NCBI GenBank assembly: GCA_947623455.1
Contig: OX392538.1
Span: forward strand, 30,379,001-30,443,000
DNA length: 64,000 nt
Reading direction: 5' to 3'
Source: Mimachlamys varia
Lineage: Eukaryota > Mollusca > Bivalvia > Pectinida > Pectinidae
Below are positions 32,990 to 44,970 of this stretch, in pieces (within the stretch, counting starts at the first letter, position 1; the number at the start of each line of letters is the position of its first letter). The notes under the pieces were generated by a model that was given only the letters and a program-made list of their open reading frames with translations, had not been told where the DNA came from and ran no database searches. A program made the translations under genes and the position numbers.

Positions 32990-33850
32990 TACTAGTATAT
33001 AGTGTACGTTTTGAGTAGAGTTTATTATAATATAAAGTATACAATGTACTTTATAAGTTGAGTATACGACACAATTTACTTTAGGAGAAGAGTATAAGGT
33101 ACAGTGTATTAAATTAAGTATTCAATGTAATTTTGAGTAGAGTGTTATATGTACTACATGTATAAAGTATACAATGTACTCACACTGGGAGTAAAGTACA
33201 CGTAAACAATGCACTTTAGGAAAGGATTTTTGATGTACAAATGTACTATGTGTATGGAGTATACATACAATGTACTCTATGTGTCAAGTATATACATTGT
33301 ATGGTGCACTGTAAAGCCAACCAGAATTAGAGTAACGTATACAAGGTGTTTGGTGTACTGTAAATGAAACAATGCACCCTAGGAGATGGTGATCGAGTGG
33401 TGCAGTGGATAGCGCACTTGCTTTTCACCAAGGCGCCCGGGTGTTCCATTCTCCAAACGTACAATGTACGTAAAAAGGTATGGGGGTCGCATGCCCGACC
33501 ACGTGGGTTTTATCCAGGTACTCCGGTTTCCTCCAACAAATAAACCCCTCGCGCGCTAACATCTGGGCCAACAAGAGTGATTAATATAAATTGGATAGTT
33601 TGTTTCATAATTGATGATATATATCAAAAATAAAGATTATACTCTATGAGTAAATTATATGCACAGTATGGTACACTGTTAAGACTACCGGGTACTCTTA
33701 AAGAAAAGTATACAAGGTGTTTGGTGCACTGTAAATGGTACATTGTATTGTAGGTGTAAAGTATATGTATGATGTACTGTAAAGACAACCATGTACTCTT
33801 ATACGATGCTTGTACTGTAATGAATACTATATGTACTTTAGGAGGATGTA
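32990..33850 (+). repeat. Degenerate GTACA/TGTAC minisatellite, interrupted by a SINE
   Basis: Units of about 30-60 bp built from AAAGTATACAATGTACT, TAGGAG and GTATACAAGGTGTTTGGTG occupy 32990-33383 and 33634-33850. The phrase ACAAGGTGTTTGGTG and the CTGTAAATG that follows occur on both sides of the SINE-B insertion, showing the array predates it. Confidence 0.75.
33384..33633 (+). mobile_element. SINE-B inserted in the minisatellite
   Basis: Head GAGTGGTGCAGTGGATAGCG and CACTTGCxTTTCACCAAGGC; B-box partly lost. Body GGGGTCGCATGCCCGACCAC, TCCAGGTACTCCGGTTTCCT. Tail CCCTCGCGCGCTAACATC, AACAAGAGTGATTAATATAA and TTTGTTTCATAATTGATG. Confidence 0.88.
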
Positions 33851-34348
33851 AACACAATCATGGTGAAATCGACACGGACAAAATAAATCCCAAAGTACAG
33901 ACGGCATGGGAGGGATCTGTGTTACATGTATATCGAAGTACTAGTAAAACAACCCGGCCGAGCTCCCAGACACGGGGGCGACCCTAATAGGTCTCGAGCC
34001 ATGAATAACAAATATTTTACCCATGTTTTTGTTTTCGTAAACTGGCCCCTAATGACCAGAGTTGGGAATTTAGATTTCATGATTCGGTTAAGGAACACTT
34101 TCAGAAACATACGCATTTACATTTTACTTTTATCGAGATAAGAAAATAAGGTACATTTTGTATAACAATTTAATATTGTTTGAGACAAGCATTTCCATTG
34201 GCTTAAAGAGTTATGTTATCAGCCCATAACGTTAAAAATGACGTCGCCGTTTATAACGCCGCTTTTGATTGGCTGATGCAGCAGCGTAATAATTTGTAAG
34301 AGAAAAAACTCCATCATTTCAGTAAATTTGCGTAGGCTATAGATTAAA
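33851..34348. other. No gene seen
   Basis: Overlapping frames at 33769-33987, 33922-34116 and 33926-34141 have no recognisable domain. TGACGTCG near 34240 precedes the inverted repeat at 34349. Confidence 0.35.
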
Positions 34349-34469
34349 TTATAAGTATTAACTTGAATCTACTTTTTATGTTATGGGGTTATAACATTTA
34401 GTGTACACTCCGGTTTTTGTGTTATACCTCCATAACATTAAAAAAATAGATTCAAGTTAATCCTTATAA
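34349..34469. repeat. Inverted repeat, arms about 45 bp
   Basis: TTATAAGTATTAACTTGAAT (left) pairs with ATTCAAGTTAATCCTTATAA (right); inner parts TTATGTTATGGGGTTATAAC and GTTATACCTCCATAACAT also pair. It lies 0.4 kb from the palindrome at 34895 and may be part of the same kind of element. Confidence 0.75.
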
Positions 34470-34894
34470 ATAACCACATGAAAGCTCTCATTTTTTCAAA
34501 CATGTATCTGACATGCCGTTAATGGCATTGATATGACAGTAGAAATCATGACACATAAAATGTTTGTATTACACAAGAATGAAGCCTTAAATATCAGATT
34601 GTACTGAAGAAAACATTTTTTTGTGGGTTCATGATGGAGTCCACTTTTTACAGTCGTTTTTACACTCTTGCGGGTTTTCCTAAAGTCCATAAGTCAGACT
34701 GTTCCGCGTATCTGGCCGGTATGGTTAACCACATAAGTCAAAGGTTATCTACTCATCATCCGAGTTATTTTGGTCACATTATAAAGAATTTATAAGTCTG
34801 AGTACTCTGAGATAAACAAAATACAATATATATCAATTATGGACCTTTGCGCTGAGGTTAATATGAGTACGCCCGAGGTCAATATTTAAGGATT

Positions 34895-35040
34895 AACTTT
34901 CTATTTTGTTTAGGTTATCGGGGAAAAACTACAATGGAAAACGGGTAAATTCAATAACCGGCGAAGCCGGTTATGTATAATTTACCCGTTTTCCATTGTA
35001 CTGTAGTTATCCCCCGATAACCTAAACAAAATAGAAAGTT
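34895..35040. repeat. Near-perfect palindrome of about 146 bp
   Basis: AACTTTCTATTTTGTTTAGG on the left matches its complement ending at 35040. The inner pair GGAAAACGGGTAAATT / AATTTACCCGTTTTCC and centre ACCGGCGAAGCCGGT follow. Arms about 70 bp. The following few hundred bases contain CGACGTCA and TGACGTCA, as in the other palindrome-headed elements. Confidence 0.88.
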
Positions 35041-36102
35041 TATCTTTATATTAACAGTATCTTTCTGTGAAATGTTCGTCACTTTTTTGTTCATTATAGT
35101 CAAATCTTCGGACACAGATTTCATTTCATAAAGTCACACAATTGTGTTTCAAACTGTTGGATTTGCATATCTCCGCCCACATGTATTGTTGTCGACGTCA
35201 TAGAAATTTGTCACGTGTTTGACTACAGGTATGTGGTGATAATGATAGTCTGTTGAGCAATGGTTATAGAGTGAATGTCAGTGTAGACTGTAGATAATTT
35301 AGATTCTACCAGGTTGACCGAATCAGAGGTCCGTAACTTTTATATTAGATTTGAAACTTGTTTGCAAAAGACTTAATTGAATTATATCTGTCTTGATAAA
35401 GAATGATATTTACAGTTGCATGCATGGGTACAATAATGTCACAATGATTATGACGTCACAGATGCAATATTGACTTGGTGTTTCTAAAAATAGAAACATC
35501 AGGTCGTTATCACAAAATATGGACCTTCATGTGACCATTGTTTAACCAATGAGAATTGAGGAATGGCAGACCACATCTAATATATATATATATCGCCGCG
35601 TGTTAAGTTAAACACATTCCTGTAAAAGTCTTGTCCAAAGCTTGTTTATGACGTAATAAAGTTTACTTTGGTGAATTCCCCGATTTGGCATGGAAATACA
35701 TGTAAATTAACAATTTCTTGATACACAATTTTTTGACATTACTGATTTAATACACTAAAATATATTGATATCCGTATGATTCATCTCAATACACATTTCA
35801 CAACTTCTGAGAATGCGATATCAACCGAAAGGTTGAGATTATAAATATAATCGACTTTCAGGTTCATACAATGAACATGTATCACAGGTTCATTGAAATA
35901 CAAAGTTATTTATTGATATATTACGTTTAATATAAGTATACGACTAATCTTTCAACGAGAACGTTAACTTTACGTCAAGAAAAATGTACAGCATTTGGCG
36001 CTGTGATGTCACATCTGAGTGACGCAATTAAGTCAGTGTTTACACCTAATTTTATCTGAAAATAGTAATATCATACTTCCCACCACAAATGATTGAAAAA
36101 CT
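35041..36102. other. No gene seen; probable body of the palindrome-headed element
   Basis: TGACGTCA-like sites occur near 35193 and 35450, and GACCAATxAGAATTGAGGAAT near 35550. A TA run lies at about 35580. No coding signal and no second copy in the window, so assignment to the element is tentative. Confidence 0.35.
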
Positions 36103-36272
36103 AATTAGAGAATACCAAATTGTCAACAAAACCATAATCCGAAATAAAAAAACCGATTAAAATGGATGAAATATACGAACAAAGGAACAATGTGCACGGT
36201 TCTAGTAGAGTAACCGTCTTCTGCTTCGTCGGCAACACCGGCATGTAAATCGTAGTTACATGAAAAATATTT
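36103..36272 (-). mobile_element. PLE-like 3'-end fragment
   Basis: Terminus AGAGAATACCAAATTGTC at 36103 and ACCGTCTTCTGCTTCGTCGG identify it. It breaks off after about 170 bp. Confidence 0.75.
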
Positions 36273-36850
36273 GACCAATGGAAATATCGATTAAAACCCA
36301 CATTTGATATCGTGAATTAAAAATTAAGCAGAACCAATTAAATTAATGAAAAAAGGTTCCAACTGCATTTTATTAACGTGTACAGTGTATTTGGTTTACA
36401 TGTTTTAGCAGGCAGATGCATTCACTACTGTCGTTAAAAGCATAGCACAAACTGTCACGCAAAGGTGCAAGTCAAATCGGAGGAGATAACAAAATTCTGC
36501 TTGTGAAGCAAGAAATGTCCATCGTTTTGACACAACCTTTCAGTCGGGTTATATTTTTCTTCGGGGATTTCGATCTTAATTTCGTTTATCTGTAAATGTT
36601 GAGTGTTGTTACGTGTTTATCTCTGTAAACGGGAACTGTATGCTCCTATTTGAACTTTAACGGTTTGTAGTTTGAGAGCATTACCATTTAACACCTTTCA
36701 GTTAAAAGGATTTTCTACTATCAGCATCTCGTCGTGTGATCCATTATATCGTGGCGAAAAAAAGACTTTCGATTTAAAACTTAATGCATGAAAAGACCAT
36801 CAGTTTGAGATTTCATTTTCTTTTCCAAATCGTTGATATTGAACTTCCAG
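36273..36850. other. No gene seen
   Basis: Unique AT-rich sequence without frames or repeat matches. Confidence 0.35.
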
Positions 36851-37035
36851 GGACCCGAGAATGTGTTACAGCTAGTTTTGGACCTTATTTAGGTGTTATG
36901 GTCATAGAGGCAATGCATATTGAGGGGAACATTTTTATCGAAAATTGATGTAAACCCTCCAAAAATGTCAAATTACTCTAAACACCTTAGTTTAGGTCAA
37001 AACTTGCTGTACATGTACCAAATTCTCGGGTCCAC
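36851..37035. mobile_element. Small MITE with roughly 35-bp inverted ends
   Basis: Left GGACCCGAGAAT..TTACAGCTAGTTTTGG and right CAAAACTTGCTGTA..ATTCTCGGGTCC are inverted copies with a few mismatches. About 185 bp, no coding. A target duplication could not be fixed. Single copy here. Confidence 0.7.
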
Positions 37036-37146
37036 AGCTGTGCTCGCGACAATGTGAAATCTTTATATTAGTTAGCTGGCGATCGTTTTCTGATCTTAAT
37101 CGATTTTCATCTGGATCATCTGCATACAAATTAAAGGTATTCTATA

Positions 37147-37381
37147 ATTAGGTCGGATGATACAGTAAATAGTGCACCTGTCTTTCACCATGGCAGCCGG
37201 GGTTCGATTCCCCGACCGGACGTGAAAAGTTATAGGGTCACTTGCCCGACGTATTGGGTTTTCACTGGGTACTCCGGTTTCCTCCCACAATAAGCACCCC
37301 TCCCTCGCTAACATCCGATTCAACAATCGTGATTAATATAGGAGAATAACTTTAACATAATTGTTGTAAAATAGATGAAGT
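37147..37381 (+). mobile_element. SINE-B with good B-box
   Basis: GTCGGATGATACAGTAAATA, TCTTTCACCATGGCAGCCGG, B-box GGTTCGATTCC, then GTCACTTGCCCGAC, GGTACTCCGGTTTCCTCCCA and the CTCGCTAACATCC tail. Confidence 0.88.
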
Positions 37382-39954
37382 TTATATTATATACTTCACA
37401 ATACATGGTTACATAATTGTCTTACTGTTCAACAGAGTCGCGATTGAAAAGAAATGTTTTTAACCATTATTCTTAAAATGGTGTAGATGGAAAACATCTG
37501 CGGTAGATTGCTTATATTTATACATATTTTTTTTTCATACATAAATATCTTTCTGCTTTACATGTACTTGTAATTATAACATAATTATGCATATATAGAG
37601 GATCTTACATGGGTGTCAAAGTATATTGAATGAGTTAATATGAGCTAATATGGTACGGGCCGTTAGACGATTGACGTATTGAATTATTCTAACGACTTTA
37701 TAGATTACGTATTACATTAACACGAGTATATGATTCTATTTATCAAATAATGTATATTCATGAGAAAATACACAAAAACTATCAACTTCATCTTATAAAA
37801 AAGGCAAAACGGCTACATTAATTGTAATTATGATTTTCACTACCGAGACAATCATATGACGTCATAAGAACGTAATTTATTGATGACGTCACAATATTGT
37901 TATTATACCCGTGTAATACCATATTTATGACATGACCGTATGAAAACACTGAGAGGGTCAGTTATGTGATTTAAAATAAAGATGACATTTCCTTAAAGTC
38001 CTGTTTGTATCATAGTTTGGACACAGTCTTGACTTCAGATCATAAGTCGTCGAAACTAGTGGCGCCAAGAATGACATTTTAATGTAGAAACTTTTGTTTT
38101 TAGTATGTTTTTTTGTGTATGGAGAAGATAAGGAAAGTGGAGAAAAACGTAAACAGATTAAAAAACACGTTGAAAGACATCAGCCATTTTGGGGCAGTAT
38201 ATTTTCCACAAAATTTAAACCCCTTGTCAAAAACAAACACATGTTACTTATGATCATAACATTGGCCTTTTAAGTCATAAAGCCTTGCATTTCCACTTGC
38301 TTCTCCTTTTATAAAAAAATGGTACAGGAAGTCTCGTGATGCTGTAGGTCATAAACACTCACGTTGAAACAAACACGTGTCATTACTGTCAGACACACCG
38401 CCGTTAGTGGAGATATTTAAATCTTCATTTCACAGTTCTCGTTCCATCAACATCACAGATAGAAGTGGAAAAGTCATGAACAAAAGGCATCATAAAAATT
38501 CTGTTACGCAATGCACGTGTATTTTTATGTATTGCAGATGACAATGCGCATATATTACTTAATTCATCATTACAAAGTATTGAGAAATACAGACATTGAT
38601 GTACATTGAAGATATTTCCCTGTTTTATCGGATACACAGAGAAGTACGTGATCTTTGTTTATAATCAGGCTGAGAAAAGTTTTAGTGTGCGGTCTTTCTA
38701 AATCGAAAACAACCAGCGCTCAGTCAATTCATTTAATTCAAACACAGAAACCCTTTCAGCAGTATTTGGAAGCTGATTATAAAACAAAGTTTTTAGATAA
38801 AACAAATCATTGAGCTAGACCTCGCCTTGGTGTACTTTTAGTGTTAGTCAGACTGGTTATTGCTTGCGGAGATCAGTTTAGCTATACACAGATATACGTG
38901 TAAAGTATAGACAGGCGTCCCTCACGGAACTGTACTTTTCTTTGTGGTACCGTATGTGATATGATCATGTTTATACATATAAGAGGTAAACAGCAAGATA
39001 GAAATATTTGATTTGACGTATGACGAACCATTTTCTGGAAATTTGTATTTTTTCCTAAAAACAATTACGTCGTATTAAAAAAAAAGTTATACTCATTAAA
39101 AATAAGTCGGTGAGTAAAATGTGTTGTTTCATTGTGTATCTTTAAGACGAGTTGATAATTATGTTTATTTTTAATTTACATAAAATGACCGTATTCTATC
39201 TATCATCTTGTTATTTATTGTAAGATTTGAATATTTGTTACTTCTATATCTAACCATTAACTAACAACATTTCAATATCTTTTTTGGAGCTTGCCCTTTT
39301 TTATGTAGAATCATTTGGAATACCGTAAGTAATTCTCAAGTCCATGTAGTCTAATTGTGTACACATGTAACTTTGTATAAAGTATGACGGTTCAAACGAA
39401 ACTCATAAGCCGACAGTTAAGCTGACCATACAGATTGAGACTTATTCAATAGACACGTCTTGGCAGATTTTATAATGAATGACATTAATGAAGGAATAAA
39501 CGGGTCATTTGCGATAAGAACACGAGTTACCGTTCCTGATTGACACGTGTTGCTGTTATCAGGCGTGCATGATGGTGTTGTTACTGTCGAAACTTAATTG
39601 GATGGCATTGCGTCTGTATATATATTCTGAAGATTTACCTAGACTGGCTACCTGCAGCCCCTTAGGTTTTTGTACGACGAATTTCCCAGCTGTAGTTTAC
39701 AATCGAGTACCGTCGGTACTTTCCGTAAACGGAAAGTGCCGATTGATTCCGATTGGTGCACTTCGAGAATTTTGATAAGACAAGCAAGTGATCAAAATTA
39801 TGAGGCTATTTCTTAACTTAAATCAATCTGATTGAAATACAGATCCTCACTATCTATTTCTATCGTGATCAAGTGTAGGATCTGACAGCGACCGACAGAA
39901 GGTCGTGTGCAGATAACCTGTGTATTAACCAATCAAATAAAAGCTTACCAGATT
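37382..39954. other. No gene seen (2.6 kb)
   Basis: AT-rich unique sequence. Frames at 38425-38637, 38882-39064 and 39569-39775 have no motif. TGACGTCA near 37857 and 37882 looks incidental. Confidence 0.35.
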
Positions 39955-40112
39955 CAGTGGGGAGAGGGGGCTATTGTGAGGGGGAACCAAAGCACCCGGA
40001 AAAAACACGTTGTCGGGCAGGTGGTCCGTAACCTTTTCACGTCCGATCAGGCGAATCAAACCTCGGCCGCCTCGGTGAAAGGCAAGTGCGCTATCCACTG
40101 CACCACCCGACC
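39955..40112 (-). mobile_element. SINE-B, minus strand
   Basis: Minus strand: GGTCGGGTGGTGCAGTGGAT, GCGCACTTGCCTTTCACCGA, GGCGGCCGAGGTTTGATTCG, then the usual body to CCCTCACAATAGCCCCC. The tail is missing. Abuts a SINE-C in opposite orientation at 40113. Confidence 0.85.
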
Positions 40113-40322
40113 AATCGTGGTGGCTAAGTGGTTAAGGTGTCTGACATCCTGCTGAGAGGCCTACACTATACCTGTGGCAGTTGTACATGTACATGTAAGG
40201 AGCGTTTATACTGGCCTGTGTTATTTGTTTCTCAGGGAATTCCGTCTTTTCTCTCCACTAAAACCTTACGCAACATCGAATGACCATAACTGTTTATAGG
40301 ACGTAAAAATCAACACCAATAA
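40113..40322 (+). mobile_element. SINE-C, plus strand, head-to-head with SINE-B
   Basis: ATCGTGGTGGCTAAGTGGTT, AAGGTGTCTGACATCCTGCT, then a diverged middle and tail CCATAACTGTTTATAGGACG, TAAAAATCAACACC. The B-box is lost. Confidence 0.75.
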
Positions 40323-40654
40323 AATGTTGCTTGATTTTCCGACGTACATACAAAAAAAGAAAAACGGGCGGTTCTCAGTTTTAATGTTAAAGATTGCGAC
40401 AAAGAAAGTTATATTTCTTAAATATCCAAGTTGTACTATTGTGTTTGTAATTTAAAAGATGGCATTTTCTTGTTAATTGGTCCACTATCGTTCACATAAA
40501 CAAGTGGCGATCATTTAGACTGTATGCTTCGATAGGAAAAAGTGACGTTGTTGAAAAACATGGTCGCATTTTATAGCATTCTAGCCTCTATATTTAGCTG
40601 AAAATCAAAGTACAGTGTACAATGCATACTACACAGATTTGAAGGGTAAGCTGT

Positions 40655-41185
40655 AGGGATATACTCCACCGCTGTTAACTGTATTCTTAAGGGATATTTT
40701 CCACCGATATGAATTATAAACTTTAAGGATATACTCCACCGATATGAAGTGTAAACTTTAAGGATATACTCCACCGATGTGAAGTGTAAACTTATGGATT
40801 TACTCCACCGATATGAAGTGTAAACTTTAAGGATATACTCCACCGATGTGAAGTGTAAACTTTATGGATATAATCCACCGATATGAAGTGTAAACTTTAT
40901 GGATATAGTCCACCGATGTGAAGTGTAAACTTTATGGATATAATCCACCGATATGAAGTGTAAACTTTATGGATATACTCCACCGATATGAAGTGTAAAC
41001 TTTAAAGATATACTCCACCGATATGAAGTGTAAACTTTATGGATATAATCCACCGATATGAAGTGTAAACTTTAAGGATATAATCCACCGATATGAAGTG
41101 TAAACTTTATGGATATACTCCACTGATATGAAGTGTAAACTTTATGGATATAGTCAAACGATGTGAAGTGTAAACTTTAAGGATA
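40655..41185 (+). repeat. 35-bp minisatellite, about 14 units
   Basis: Unit consensus: GATATGAAGTGTAAACTT followed by TATGGATATACTCCACC. Units vary mainly at GATATG/GATGTG and TACTCC/TAATCC. The 90-codon minus-strand frame across the start is a by-product of the repeat. Confidence 0.95.
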
Positions 41186-41204
41186 GACAAAAACACTTTA
41201 TTTA

Positions 41205-41338
41205 TTTTACAATTTTCTTACATTAATTACTCTTGTTGACATGGATGTTAGCGCGCAAGTGTTCTTAGTACCGTAGGTACATGTACATGTACATGTAGGA
41301 ATCGAACCCCGGCCACTATCCGCTGCACCACCCGACCA
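41205..41338 (-). mobile_element. SINE-B with internal deletion
   Basis: Minus strand: GGTCGGGTGGTGCAGCGGAT, a deletion removing the CACTTGCCTTTC segment, GGCCGGGGTTCGATTCC, an ACATGTACATGT run, then CTTGCGCGCTAACATCC and AACAAGAGTAATTAATG. Confidence 0.8.
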
Positions 41339-42483
41339 ACAACAAAGGATATACTTCCCGATGTAAAGACATATGTATAGCTAGTCCATGTAAGTATCTG
41401 ATATTACCCAAGAAGATTAACAATAAATATAATACGCATTTATATCAATGCTGTATAATAAACGAGAAACTACCCTTATGGTGCTAATTATTTTCATGTT
41501 AATTGTCACATGTAGACGCATTATGCAACGTGCATGTTGCTTTGTGTATATAAACACAGGGACCTGATAATATGTAACCGTTTTTGGTACCTTACTAGGA
41601 TAATATATTTTAAGATTTAGATCGGCTTTAGTTAAAATGCTTTGAAAAAGATGGCTGGAATACAATATTCTTCTTTCTAAACCACTAAAACATGTAAATT
41701 CATTAAGTACATCTTACTTTAGGTCCAAATTTAGCTTTGACAAATTCTCAAGTCTTTGTGTAGATAAATGCCTCGTCACATCTATATTTGTTTATCGTAA
41801 TCATCTACTTGGGTCTATTAGGTCAAATTTTAGTTTCCTTGTTTTCACAGATATTTCCAGTACAAATACATTTATTTGGAAAGTGTCAGACAGCAATCGG
41901 CATGAAAGTGTTATTGACACGATATTTTGTAATCATTTCAAAACTTTATGGAGATTTGATATCTATGCTATATTAATGATTAATAGCGCACTGTTCACTT
42001 CAATCGGAGCAATTTCATCTGCTGTCATCGCGGGAATTGAGGGCTATATGTGTGGCTGGTCATGTTCTGTGAGGTAAAAGATTTGTTATCTTAACGGTCT
42101 ATAAACAAATATTTGTTTATGAAAGTTTAAATTCTAGATGTTTATATTATTTACGTTTCTTTACAAACCATAAACACACAATCTCTACATTTGCAAACGT
42201 GAGATAGTATAAAGGACGCTTAGGTTTTTTTTTTTTTGCAAAATATCGTGTCGTAATATGACTTGTTTTATTTTCTTAAGCTGATGACGAAGTTACCAGT
42301 TGTCATGTATGTATTCCTCCCCTACAGGGACTCGAACCCTTGACAGGGTCCTTTGAAGTTCATCGTACGGCAGACGAGAACAATACGGTGGTGCATGTGT
42401 CATAATTTGATAGAGTGATATACATGTATAGCAATTCTAAAATTATATTATCTAGATTGATACATTTGTATAACACTATGTTT
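41339..42483. other. No gene seen
   Basis: A tRNA-like B-box on the minus strand (GGGTTCGAGTCCC at about 42329-42341) stands alone, without a recognisable A-box or cloverleaf. Frames at 41417-41665, 41788-41976 and 41883-42077 lack motifs. Confidence 0.35.
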
Positions 42484-42568
42484 CAACTCATTCAACCTTG
42501 AAATGTTACGATAACCTGCCTTTGAATTTGAAGAGTTCAAACGCATTTTCACAGTTGAATGAGTTAAA
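42484..42568. repeat. Short palindromic element, copy 2
   Basis: CAACTCATTCAACCTTGAAA and CAGTTGAATGAGTTAAA are inverted ends. The interior CTTTGAATTTGAAGAGTTCA matches 31761-31849. Confidence 0.65.
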
Positions 42569-43500
42569 CATACCATAAATCTTTAACGTTAATGTACATC
42601 AATTTCTGAATCGATGCTATGTAAGTTTTGGAAAGTCAACTTCACTGAAATTCAGCACAAAGGTACAAACGTCTCTTGGATATATTACTATAATATTACA
42701 CGTTCATAGAATTCTAAATATGATGGATTAATTGTCAAAATTCAGTACAAAGGTACGGATTTATTTATCTTGGTCATATTACCAATATTACTAAAATTAC
42801 ACGTTTTAGAGAATCTTAAATTCTATCGGTACATGTACATGTGCAAAATCACCATTTTTCCAAAATGCATTGTTGTTTTATGGTAATAAAATAGGCAAAG
42901 TAGTGAGAAAAGTTAATGTTTTCAAACTGCTCCAATGAAAAGCTTAAATGCTGCAAGGCAATAGGTAGAGCCCTATACCTATAAATGTAGATACAATACA
43001 ATACAAAAAAAGGTAATTACAAGTATATTTTTTGAACCCTAAGCCTTAGCCATCAGTAACAATAACTACAATCATTTTCAGAAATATATTTAACAGTTCT
43101 GTCGTTTTATTGCAATATATAGTCGGAGAACTGAAAATTTAATATTTCATATAAATGGTTTAACGGTCATGGGAATGTCTTGAATTCATGGTCACGAGAT
43201 TGGAAACGGAACCTTAAGACGACATTTATATTTTATTTTTTTTCATATAGGATAATATTACTTTATTCCGTGACGAATTTGGATCTCAATCCAGCTGCGG
43301 CGATCTCCTCAATATGTAATCTGTGACAGAACATCTCGTTATTTTTATCACATGATAGAACCACCTGACAGCAATTTTAAAATTGTCAATTTGTCAGCAA
43401 GCTTTAAGCAATCAAGTGACGTTTAAAAAAAATCATAATATGATTAGAAACGGATCAGCAGTCTTATGTCAAAGCAACGAACAAGACAACCCTGACCCTA
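42569..43500. other. No gene seen
   Basis: A 40-bp phrase around CCGTGACGAATTTGGATCTCA (43268) recurs in diverged form near 44513, hinting at another old dispersed repeat. Two stretches near 42610-42680 and 42720-42790 (AAATTCAGxACAAAGGTAC) also repeat. Confidence 0.35.
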
Positions 43501-43845
43501 CTTCATGATTATCTGCATGGAATTCACGAGAACGTTAACTTTCTTCATGATTCTCTGCATGGAGTTCACGAGAACGTTAACTTTCTTCATGATTCTCTGC
43601 ATGGAATTCACGAGAACGTTAACTTTCTTCATGATTCTCTGCATGGAGTTCACGAGAACGTTAACTTTCTTCATGATTCTCTGCATGGAGTTCACGAGAA
43701 CGTTAATTTTCTTCATGATTCTCTCATGGAATTCACGAGAACGTTAACTTTCTTCATGATTCTCTGGATGGAATTCATGGCAACATTAACTTTCTTCATG
43801 ATTCTCTGCATGGAATTCATTGCAACATTAACTTTCGTCATGATC
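43501..43845 (+). repeat. 42-bp minisatellite, about 8 units
   Basis: Unit: TTCATGATTCTCTGCATGGA then GTTCACGAGAACGTTAACTT and TC. Because 42 is a multiple of three, both strands stay open and give periodic peptides. I see no evidence that either is translated. The last units are more diverged. Confidence 0.95.
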
Positions 43846-44079
43846 AGCTCAGGGATGTGTTGTTATATTCCCCTATTATTTCATTGTAAGTAGAAGTTAA
43901 AAGTTTCAGTTGCGTAACTTTTGGTACCTTTTCCTTAACAATATATCAACATTCTAAGTTTCGAGTTATGTTAGTCTAATAAGCATATATTAAATATTAC
44001 ATTAATTTCAAGTTTCGACATTGGACAACAGATTGTGTTTATACATTTCAAAAGCGAATAGCGAAACAGCACTACCAAC

Positions 44080-44150
44080 CTTCATATTTTGTCCCTATTG
44101 TAATCGATTTCGAATTCGGATGATGGTTTGTTGACGTTTTGGTATTTAAG
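44080..44150 (+). mobile_element. PLE-like 3'-terminal fragment
   Basis: CATATTTTGTCCCTATTGTA, ATCGATTTCGAATTCGGATG, TTGTTGACGTTTTGGTATT: only the last 70 bp of the family. Confidence 0.7.
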
Positions 44151-44970
44151 AAAAATCTACTTGTACATTATATTTTAGATATTGCCGGCTTTTAACTAAG
44201 TACATTCGTTTGCTATAAATAGAAACATTCTATGATTGAAGTAACACACTAAAATCAATGCAAATTATTTGAAATATAAAAACAGTTTTAAATTGTCAAT
44301 ACACATTCTTAGAACATAAAACATCAACACTGCGAAAAATAACCGCTTTTACTTTGATATTTAAGTCGATTTTATACTTTCAAGCTTCTATATATCACCA
44401 CAATACTCGCTTGATATCACAAACTCTCCTTCAGACAGCTAAAAACACGATAAAAAACCCGGGAGCCGTTATGCACAACTGAATAGCGGTGAGGTGTTCC
44501 GAATGTATTACTTCCGTGACGAATCCATGGGATCTCAATTTTTTATGATTTTGTTCAAGATGTACCATAACTAAACTACACTGGTTTTTTACTTGAATTT
44601 CTATTTTAGTTTGGAATCACAGTATGGAATCATTAAATTGTCATTATTGAGCAATGATGTGTAAAACTGATGACGTAAGTGTACATCCAATCTTTTCAGT
44701 CTATCTTAATGTATTTTTGATGGATCTTAGTCGGTCCTCATAGAGCATTTGGTTAGTATCTAAAGAGATCTACAAGAATAATATATAAAAAGCAAACTGA
44801 CAAATTAAACATTAAAGAGGATTAGATGACGATATTGGTGCATTATGTACCTGGCCAATGAGAAAATCAGTGCATTATGTGATTTTTCAAAGAAATATAA
44901 ATAAAGACGCTACTTCTCTTGGGATCTGCTGAAAAATACATGTAACACACATGTCTTAACACAAGTTTCT
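44151..44970. other. No gene seen
   Basis: AT-rich. Contains the weak repeat of the CCGTGACGAATxxxxGGATCTC phrase near 44513. No frame of note. Confidence 0.35.

Noticed and set aside
40655..41185. CRISPR-like array
   Set aside because: Units of 35 bp are contiguous with no unique spacers; it is a minisatellite in a eukaryotic genome.
42281..42300. Another hammerhead core (CTGATGACGAA)
   Set aside because: CTGATGA is followed at once by CGAAG with no stem II, and no stems I or III pair.
43498..43747. Repeat protein of 14-residue units
   Set aside because: Explained by a 42-bp minisatellite open on both strands; no start context, domain or flanking coding sequence.
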